A stretch of 64,000 bases of DNA from RBG-16-68-12 sp947084985 (lineage in GTDB: Archaea; Thermoplasmatota; Thermoplasmata; RBG-16-68-12). The stretch's first letter is position 1, and each line of letters starts with the position of its first letter. A program made the position numbers and the translations under genes. The DNA is taken from assembly GCA_947084985.1 (NCBI GenBank), contig CAMTUI010000026.1, positions 13,838 to 77,837 on the forward strand, read 5' to 3'. The notes below the pieces were generated by a model, which had not been told where the DNA came from, searched no databases, and saw nothing but the letters and a program-made list of their open reading frames with translations. Shown here piece after piece: positions 7,607 through 15,900 of the stretch.

Positions 7607-8293
7607 TTGAGAGACGCATCGGAAGAGGGGGCGCCCCGCGAGGGCTTGGGCGTCGTGCCGACGGGCTATGCAATCTTCGGACCGAAGACGGTCCCGCGGG
7701 TCGACCACGAGCGAATTTTCGTGCTAGACGGTCAGGCGAATCTGCTCGGGGAGTATGCCCTGCGGGACGAGTGCCCGCTCGAGTACGCCGACCTCAAACG
7801 GTCCATCCCGGCAAGCGGGATGCGGCACCTCGTGTCCTTCTACCAGGGGGAATACGCCTTCACGCCCTTCCGCGTGGATGACATCTGGTTCGTCGTCCTG
7901 ACGCGGGGCGTGCCGCGGATCGAGGACCGCGGCTCGATCGGGACCCTCCTCGCGGCGATGCGGCTCCATCTCCCCACCGTCCTCGCTCCCGCACTCGCGG
8001 AGCGGGAGGCGGTCCTCCGCCGACTGGAGCGCGATCTCGACGAACGAGAAGCATCGCTCATCATGCGGGAGCAACGTGTCGCACTACGGGAGTCGGAACT
8101 CCACTTCACGAACGCGACGCTCCGGGAGTTGGAGGTCGACGTGCTGGCGCGGGAGAACAAACTGAACGCGCTCCGCGACTATGCGGTCCGGATGCAGATC
8201 GCGTTCCGGAATGGGGAACCCAAACCACCGATGCAAGACCCGAAGAAGCGCAGCCCACACGAGTCCGACGTATCCGCCGGCCCGTCCCCGTGA
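7607..8293 (+). CDS. Short member of the coiled-coil family (shared domain plus coil)
   Basis: A 228-residue protein and first of three related neighbours. Residues about 30-105 form the shared domain: ERIFVLDGQANLLGEYAL, then CPLEYADL, then YQGEYAFTPF and FVVLTRGV. It looks like a small alpha/beta sensor-like fold that I cannot name. Residues about 125-205 are a charged coiled coil rich in E, R and L, ending in NALRDYAVRMQ, a motif also found in the next gene (LAALADYSARMQ). No signal peptide or membrane helix. TTG start chosen for the GGGAGG ribosome-binding site 9 bp upstream. A T-rich stretch follows directly after the stop. Function unknown. Confidence 0.65.
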   Translation: MRDASEEGAPREGLGVVPTGYAIFGPKTVPRVDHERIFVLDGQANLLGEYALRDECPLEYADLKRSIPASGMRHLVSFYQGEYAFTPFRVDDIWFVVLTRGVPRIEDRGSIGTLLAAMRLHLPTVLAPALAEREAVLRRLERDLDEREASLIMREQRVALRESELHFTNATLRELEVDVLARENKLNALRDYAVRMQIAFRNGEPKPPMQDPKKRSPHESDVSAGPSP

Positions 8294-8305
8294 CGGTCTT
8301 TTTTC
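8294..8305 (+). terminator. Poly-T transcription terminator
   Basis: The stretch cggtcttttttc immediately after the stop codon of the 228-residue coiled-coil gene is a typical archaeal T-run terminator. It separates that gene from the next, which has its own TATA box 27 bp further on. Confidence 0.55.
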
Positions 8306-8328
8306 AGACTCGATAACGGGGTCCCGCC

Positions 8329-8338
8329 CCTTAAATAA
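8329..8338 (+). promoter_or_regulatory. TATA box of the 467-residue coiled-coil gene
   Basis: CCTTAAATAA, an A/T island 70 bp before the ATG at 8408, predicts transcription start near 8360 and a leader of about 45 nt. The giant gene downstream has a leader of similar predicted length, unlike the many leaderless genes in this window. Confidence 0.5.
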
Positions 8339-8407
8339 GCTGCCGCCCGCTCGATTCACGATCGAGGGACCGCGAGGCATCGCCTTCGCGGCCGAGGCGG
8401 ACAGCGC

Positions 8408-9811
8408 ATGCAAGGGCTGATCGAGTCCCTCCTGTCGGGCATCGTGATGCGAGGCCTCAGCCCGACGCTCGTCTCCGTCCTGATGTCCGCGCCCCTGAAG
8501 AAAGTCACGCGAGCGCAACTCAAGAAGATCTACGTGCTCGACGATCGAGGCGAAATGGCGGGCGAGTACATCCTCGACGCCGACTGCCCAATCGACTACA
8601 ACGATTTTCTGAAGGTACTCCCCAACGAAGGGATCGGCGATCGCGATTCCCTCTTCGTCGGGGAGTACGTGTTCACGGCATTCCAGAGCGGCAGGTTCGT
8701 GTTCGTCCTCCTGTCCCGGGGCCAGCTGGCCACGGAGGACTTCGACTGGACGGCACTCCTCCTGACCGCAGCGGACTCTCATCTCGCCCGTGGCGCGGCC
8801 CGTCCGGTTCCCGCGCGTCCTTCGGAGGCGACGCCCGAGTCCGACAAGGCCCTGGCCGAACGCGAGTCGCGGATCGAATCCCGGGAGAAGGCCCTCGCGG
8901 AACTCGAGGTGAAGCTGAAGGCCGAGCAGGCGAACCTCGCCGGTCGCGGCGAAGAACTCGACCGACAGAAGCAGCGGCTCGCGGCCCTGGCAGACTACTC
9001 CGCGAGGATGCAAGACACGGTCACGAAAGGCGTGAATCGAGCGCTCAAAACACTCGAACTCGCGGAGCAGATCTCTGCGACCTCGCGCACGGAATCGACG
9101 AAGACCGACGCGAAGGCCGCACTGGAACTCCGACAACGGTTCGAGCGAGAGCGGCAGGAACTCCTCGCCGCGAAGGCGGGCCTCGATGGGAAGTACCGCG
9201 ATGCCGTCTCCCGGATTTCCAGGCTTGAGCAGGAGGCGAAGGACGCCGTCGCCAAGCTCGAGAACGAACGGGCGGCGGCGTCCGTGCGCGTCGCCGAGGA
9301 AGAGAAGACCCGAAGGGAGATCGAGACTCGTGTCGCCGAGCTGAGCCAGAGGTTCGCGGCCATGGCGAAGGAGAGGCTCGTCGCATCCCACCGGACGACG
9401 GAGCCGTCCGAGGCCGTCAAGCGGGCCGAGGAAGGCGAGAAAGCGGAGCTCGCGCGGGAGCGGAAGTTCCTCCAGCGTCGAGCGATCGAACTCCTCGATC
9501 GCGAGGAGCGGGTCCGGGATCACGAGGCGAGGGCGGAGCAACGGGAGCGGGACGTCGCACGGCGGGAGGACGAGGTCGTGGCTCGCGAGGCGGACCTCGA
9601 ACGGCAGAAGGTGCTTCTCGCCCAGGCGAAACTCCAGCCCGCGGAGGTCCGGGCGGAGAGCAACGAGGCCCGGAAAGACATCGAACGGCGGGTGAAGATC
9701 ATCCAGCAGAAGGCCCTCGAACTGCTCGACCGTGAAGAGAAGCTGCGGAAGCGCGCGGCGGAACTCGAGGCGATGGAAGCCCGTCTTGCGGGACGGGTAC
9801 CGGCCGGATGA
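8408..9811 (+). CDS. Soluble coiled-coil family member with paired LLDREEK motifs
   Basis: A 467-residue protein, second of three related genes. Residues about 35-115 hold the shared domain (LKKIYVLDDRGEMAGEYIL, CPIDYNDFL, FVGEYVFTAF, FVFVLLSRG). From about 140 to the end it is almost continuous coiled coil. LAALADYSARMQ near 195-206 matches the first gene. The tail carries two copies of a motif: FLQRRAIELLDREERVR (alanine 359) and IIQQKALELLDREEKLRKR (alanine 436), 77 residues apart; both recur at the tail of the giant protein. The N-terminal hydrophobic stretch is short and I do not count it as a membrane segment. Probably a cytoplasmic rod that assembles with its neighbours; function unknown. 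Confidence 0.7.
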   Translation: MQGLIESLLSGIVMRGLSPTLVSVLMSAPLKKVTRAQLKKIYVLDDRGEMAGEYILDADCPIDYNDFLKVLPNEGIGDRDSLFVGEYVFTAFQSGRFVFVLLSRGQLATEDFDWTALLLTAADSHLARGAARPVPARPSEATPESDKALAERESRIESREKALAELEVKLKAEQANLAGRGEELDRQKQRLAALADYSARMQDTVTKGVNRALKTLELAEQISATSRTESTKTDAKAALELRQRFERERQELLAAKAGLDGKYRDAVSRISRLEQEAKDAVAKLENERAAASVRVAEEEKTRREIETRVAELSQRFAAMAKERLVASHRTTEPSEAVKRAEEGEKAELARERKFLQRRAIELLDREERVRDHEARAEQRERDVARREDEVVAREADLERQKVLLAQAKLQPAEVRAESNEARKDIERRVKIIQQKALELLDREEKLRKRAAELEAMEARLAGRVPAG

Positions 9812-9855
9812 GCGTCGCCCCCTGTGTAATCAAGGGAGATAACCACCGAACCGGA

Positions 9856-9865
9856 CTTATATAGG
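9856..9865 (+). promoter_or_regulatory. TATA box of the giant coiled-coil gene
   Basis: CTTATATAGG lies 69 bp before the ATG at 9934, giving a leader of about 45 nt that ends in a strong ribosome-binding site (GGAGG at 9920-9924, 9 bp before the ATG). The giant gene therefore has its own promoter and a conventional translation start. Confidence 0.65.
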
Positions 9866-9933
9866 TCGCTCAGGCCTCGATTCTTGCTTTCCGGAAGGGG
9901 GAGTCCAGCCCTCTCGACCGGAGGATATCCGAC

Positions 9934-12900
9934 ATGCGTCCAGCCCTCGCGGTCACGCTAGTTCTTGCCCTCATCGCCAGCGTGCTCGCGGCCCCGCTCA
10001 TCGTCGCGCATCCGGCGTCCGCGGATCCGTGGCCGACGAACAACGGAGACGGCACGTCGGTGGTCCTTTGGAACTTCACGAATCCGTCCGACTACGCGCT
10101 CACGGACGCGGAAGTCATCGGCGGGAGCGCTGCCCTCAAACGGCAGCTCGGGTGGTGGAACAGCACGAGTGCGGCAGACTTCACGGGACCCGACAGCGCC
10201 ACGAACGCGAACTGGACACGTTGGCCCGGGGACGTCGTCATGGATTCCGTGGCCGGGCCGTCGACCCTCGTCACGATCCAGCCCGATGGGGCGACGGGCC
10301 TCGATGCCTATCTGGATCGCGGCAACGCGGACACGAACCGTGGTGCCGACGCGAGCATGGTCTTCGAGCCCCGCGGGTCAACCACTCGGCGGCCGATCCT
10401 TCAGTTCAGCCTTTCGGCTATCCCTGCAGGCGCGCTCATCGACGACGCAAAGCTCAGCCTTTACATGAGCGGCGCAGCGGCGAATTCTCCGGTGGCGGAA
10501 GTCCATTCGGTGACCGCGGCCTGGAACGAGGGTCAGGTTACCTGGAACAACCGCCTGACTGCGACGCCGTGGGGGAGTGCCGGGGGCGACTTCGTTGCCC
10601 ATGTCGTCGATCAGTTGAGCCTCAACGCATCGCTAGGATGGAAGACGTGGAACGTCACGCAGCTCGTCGACCTGTGGTATCGTGGGCGCCTCTCGAGCAA
10701 CGGCCTTATCCTCACGGGCCCCACGACTGGACCGAACTTCGACAAGACGTTCTGGTCCTCTGATTATGCGGTAGACCCCAGCCTCCGTCCGAAGCTCGAG
10801 GTACGGTACCGAGTCATCGGGGCCGCCGGTGAGTACGTTTCCCGCGTCGGGGGGCCCGGTTCCCTCGTCGCCTGGGACTCCATTTCCTGGAACATGACGG
10901 AACGATCCTTCGCGACGGATGAGTTCGCCGGATCGTCCCTGGATCCAAAATGGACGTGGACAAACCCGCCCACCTCGTACGACGTCGGCACGACGACACC
11001 GGGGAGCCTCCATGCGGTATCGACGACAGGCGGGGACCTCGACGGAGCCACGTTCTCGGGCAACGTGCTCGCGAACGAAGTGGCGGGCGACTTCACCGCA
11101 ATCGCGATGATCAGCGGCGACCCGACCGTAAGCGGGCAAAAACACGGACTCATGGTCCTGCTCAACAGTCGCAACTGGTACGCAATCCAGAAGGTAAACG
11201 CTTCGGGGAGCGTCAACTGGCAGGCGAAGTCCACCGCCGATGCCGCCACCGTAATCCGCGCGAACGTCGCGAGCGGGAACCCCGTTCCGGCGTGGTACCG
11301 GATCGGGCGATCCGGGAACACCTTCACGGCGTCAACGAGCTCCGATGGTGTTTCTTGGACCACACGGGACACGTACACGCCCGCGTTCGAGTATCCCCTC
11401 GAGGTCCGGATTGCCGTTTTCCTGACCGACGGACTCTCCGGGACCGCCCACACGGTCGATGCTGACTACGTCCGCGTGAACATCAGCAACGACGCCACGG
11501 TCGCCGTGAGCACGAGGACGGGGAACACGAGCACGGTGGACGCCTCCTGGTCCGCGTGGTCCGCACCGTATCCTGCTCCGTCCGGTTCCCCCATGTCGGG
11601 GCGCACGAACTATGCACAGTTCCGCCTGACCTTGTCCGTCGCGTATCCGGATCACACGCCAAACATCGGCGACGTGAACATCTCCTGGACGACGTACCCG
11701 GCCTCGGGGACCGTCGAGACCGCGGATTTCGCGCCGGGCGACTTGGCGGAGTGGGACACGTTCGACGCCGTCCACACACTCAATGGACAGACGGTTGCGT
11801 ACGCCTACTCGACGGATTCCGGCGGAAACTGGACCCCGTTGACACCGCCGCAATTCCTCCTGGGGGTGAGTACCGCCAGCGGAACAATCCGCTTCCGCGC
11901 GACACTCTCAACGGCGAGCGCGACCCTCACGCCGGTTGTCCGCGAGATGCGCCTCACGTATCGGCACATGCTGGACCACTTCTACGTGACGGCGTCATCG
12001 ACCGCGACAGCGGGCGCCTCCTTCTCCATGACGGTGACTGCCAAGGACGCGGGCAACGCAACGATGACCTGGTGGACGGGCACCGTCACCCTTGACGCGG
12101 TACTGCCGGACGGCGTCACCCCCGCAAGTGGGGTCCTCGGCGTGACGAGCCTCGCGATTTCCGCAGGTGGCACGGCCACCTTGACCACGGAAACGTACAC
12201 GAAGGCCGAGGTCATCCGGATCCGCGCAAGCCTCGGAACCGTGTCGGGTCTGAGCGGCCCGATCGATGTCTCTCCGGGCTCACTGAATCGAATCGCCGTG
12301 ACGCCGAACGACGTCACTCTCCTTCCGTTCGACGGCCAGATTCTCACGGCCACCGGCTACGACGCCTGGAACAATGTGATCTCAGTCCTCCCCTTCGGTT
12401 GGTCCGTCACCGGGGGCGTCGGGAGTTTGAACCTCTCTACCGGACCGAGCGTGAATTTCACTGCGAGTCCCCCGCCCGCGAACGGGATCGTCGAGGCGTC
12501 CGTTGGCGCAATCGTGGGGATTGCGCAAATCCATGTTGTCTCGGGCATCCGGCCGTGGGTCACGATCTCAGCGCCGGCGAGCGGAGACCATCTGACCGGC
12601 GCCGCGTCAGTTGATTACACGAACAGTTCCGATGCGGTGTCGATCCGCTTCGAGTACGACGACGGATCCGGATGGACGCTCATCGGGATGACGGTGACAC
12701 TCAATGGGACGTTCCTCTGGGACACGACGGGACTCGACTTCGCGGGCGGGAGCCTTCGGGCGATCGTCACGAACAATCGGGCGACCACGAACACGACGAC
12801 AGTGACTCCGATCGAGGTCGACAATACCCCGCCCACCATCACGGTTGGCTCGGCTGTCGATTCGCAGTCGACGAGCGGGACAATCACGCTCACATACGCA

Positions 12901-15900
12901 ACATCACCCGATGTCGTCCAGGTTAACTTCGCATACTTCGACGGGGCATGGAACTCCATCGGTTCCGACGTCACCGTTGACGGCTCCTACGTGTGGACGC
13001 CCGGCATCCCGATCAACGGAGTGACGGTCCGCGCAACCGCCGTGGACGAGGTGGGCCTATGGGGAACCGGCGAGAGACTAGGGATTGGCAACCGCACCGT
13101 GGGCACAAACCCGCCATCAATCCAAGGGATCCCGGCCCTCCACGTTCGCGTGGGCACGGCGTACGGCCTGAACCTCAGCTTCTACGTCTCCGATCCCGAC
13201 ACGGGTCTCGCGTCCCTCTCGATCACGGTCGCGGATCCTGCGAACGTCACGGTCCTCGGTGGCCCCTACCCGAGCCTGACGATCACCTACGGGACATCGG
13301 GCACCTTCGTGCTCACTGTGTGGGTGTCCGACGGTATCGACACCGCCTGGGCCTTCCTCACAATCATCGCCTCCGGCGTGAGCCCGCCTGTCGTCCTCCT
13401 AAATCCTCCGGCGGTGGCCTTCGATGAGGATACGACCTCGGTCAACGGATTCGGCGTACCGGCCGGAACGTTCATCGATGATCCCGACGGGGACCCCCTC
13501 ACGTTCGAGGTCCTCGGAAACCGGACGGTACACGTCCGAGTGAACGCGGGAGGGACAATCGACTTTTGGGCCGATCCGAACTGGTACGGCTCCGAAGCGA
13601 TGCGACTCCGCGCAACGGATCCCACCGGCGGATTCGCGGAGACCTCCTTCATCGTCCTCGTGCGGTCCGTCAACGACGCGCCCATCCTCGCTCTGATCCC
13701 GGACCTCTCAATCGACGCAGCTGTGACATACATCCTTAACCTCGGTCCGTTCCTTTCCGACGTCGACACCCCGCTTTCCTCCGTGACCGTGACGACGGAC
13801 AGCCCATACGTCACGGTGAACGGACACATCCTCACCCTGGCGTTCCCGTCCGATTGGACGAACGCCGATATCCAAATCACCGTCTCCGATGGCTCGGCGG
13901 TCGCGCTCCAGACCGTGCGGGTGGCGTTCCGCGTCACCCCGACCTGGTGGAGCTCCCCCTACGTGCTCGCAATCCCGCCTATCGGTGTATTCGTGGTGGT
14001 AGCCATGTTTGCGCAACGCGCGCGCTGGAGGCCGACGAAGGCCTTCCTTGTGGACGAACGCGGTCGAATGATCAGGGAATTCACCCTGGATCCCTCCTGT
14101 CAGGTCACGTACGACGAGGCCGTGCAGGCGGGCGCCTTGGAGGCCGTCGAGAAGCCGATCAAGGTGGCCAAGTACCACGCCCAGACGGTCCGTGGGGACG
14201 CCCTCGCGGTCGTCCTCCTGGCCGTCGGCCCCGTGACCGTGGAGCAGGTCGAGTTCGCGCGGGAGATGCTCGTCCAGATTCAGGACAAGTTCGAGGACAC
14301 GGTGAAGTCCCGCCTCGAGGAAGCGCGGGCGTACGAGGCGGAACTCGAGGGGCAGGCGAATTCGATCGGGGAGCAGCAGGCGGCCATGGAGGGACGAGCC
14401 ACGGAAATCGAATCCATGATCCAGCAGGTCGAGGTCGCGCAGTCGAAGGTCTCGACGGAGACGGCGGCTCTCGCCACGCGAGAGCAATCTCTCGAGGCCC
14501 GCGAGCGGCAGGTCGCCGAAGACCGACGGGTCGTGGACGACTTGGCACGCCAGCTCGAAGAGCTTCGCGTATCCCTCGAAAATAGAGGCGCGAAGATCCA
14601 GGAGCAGGCCGGAGAGGTCGTTCGGAGGACGGAGGCCATCGTCGCGAGGGAGAATGCGATCGCCCCGCACGAGGAGGCCCTCGCGAAGCGGGAGGAAGGG
14701 ATCGCCGCGGCGGAAGCGGCTCTGAAGGCCCAGGCGGAACTCATGGACAGGAAGGCATCCGACTTGGCGGCCCAGGAGCACGTCCTGGCCGAGCGCGGGG
14801 CCGTTGTGACAGACGAAGAGGAGGAACTCCGTGCCGCACAACAGGCGTTCGAAGATGACCAGAAGGAAGTGCTGGATTTCCGAGCGTCGATTGACTCCCG
14901 CGTTGCGGCCGTGGAAAAAGCGGAGTCGGATATCGCATCGAATCGCAAGGAACTCGAGGACCGCGAATCGCGCATCACGCCGAAAGAAAAGGAACTTCAA
15001 GAACGGGAGTCCGCCCTACTGGACAGGGAAACGGCCATCCAGGCGGAGATCGCCAAGCGCACGAAACATCTCGAAGACCGAGAGGCCCAGCTTTCCCAGG
15101 AGGCGGAGCAGCTCCAGACAAAGAGCCAGGAGATCGAACAGAGTCTCCGATCCATCGAGACCCAGTCGAACGAGCTGTCCGCCGAGCGAACGAGCATCGA
15201 CGAAGGTCGCGCGGCTCTGGAGCGCGAACGAGCCTCCTTGGAGAGACGCATTCAGACACTGGATGCCGAGCTGCGAACGCGAAAGGAGGACCTCGACGCT
15301 CAGGCACGAGCGGTGGCGGACGGACAGCTTCAGCTCTCTCAGGACAAGCAGACGTTTGACGGGCTGAGGGGCGAGAAATCCCATTGGATCGCATCGAAGG
15401 AGATTGAGCTCGAGTCGCTGGAACAGGCCCTCTCCGAAAAGGAGGCGGCCGTCCGCTCGCAGGCCGAGCAGAACGCGCAGCAGCTCGCGGACCTGGCCGC
15501 CCGAGAGGAGACCCTCGAAATCGAGGCGGATCGGCTCGAGAAGGACCACGCCGAACTCGACGCGCGCAAGGGCGAGCTCGACAAGCTCGCGAAGAACCTC
15601 GACGCGAAGGCCGTGCAGCTTCGCGAGGAAGAGGCCCGCAAAGCGGAAGAGTACCGCACGTGGCAGGCAACCCTAGAGTCGGAGCAGACCCTCCTGCGGC
15701 AGCAGCGGGAGACCTTCGAGAAGGAAATGTCCGACCTCCGCGACTCCTGGGCCGCCCGAATGCTCCGCATCCAGGAGCGCGAGGAGAATGTTGCGGCGCG
15801 CGAGGAAAAGGCAGGCGAGGGCATTGAATGGGCCGCGAAGGCCGAGGAAGAAGTAACGCGCCGCGAGAAGGCGGTTCAGACCGCGTCCGCCGAGGCGGAC

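Noticed and set aside
8084..9541. A 485-codon open frame on the minus strand across the coiled-coil gene
   Set aside because: It mirrors the high-GC third-position pattern of the true plus-strand gene and has no recognisable domain; the plus strand gives coiled-coil repeats with a promoter and consistent family motifs.
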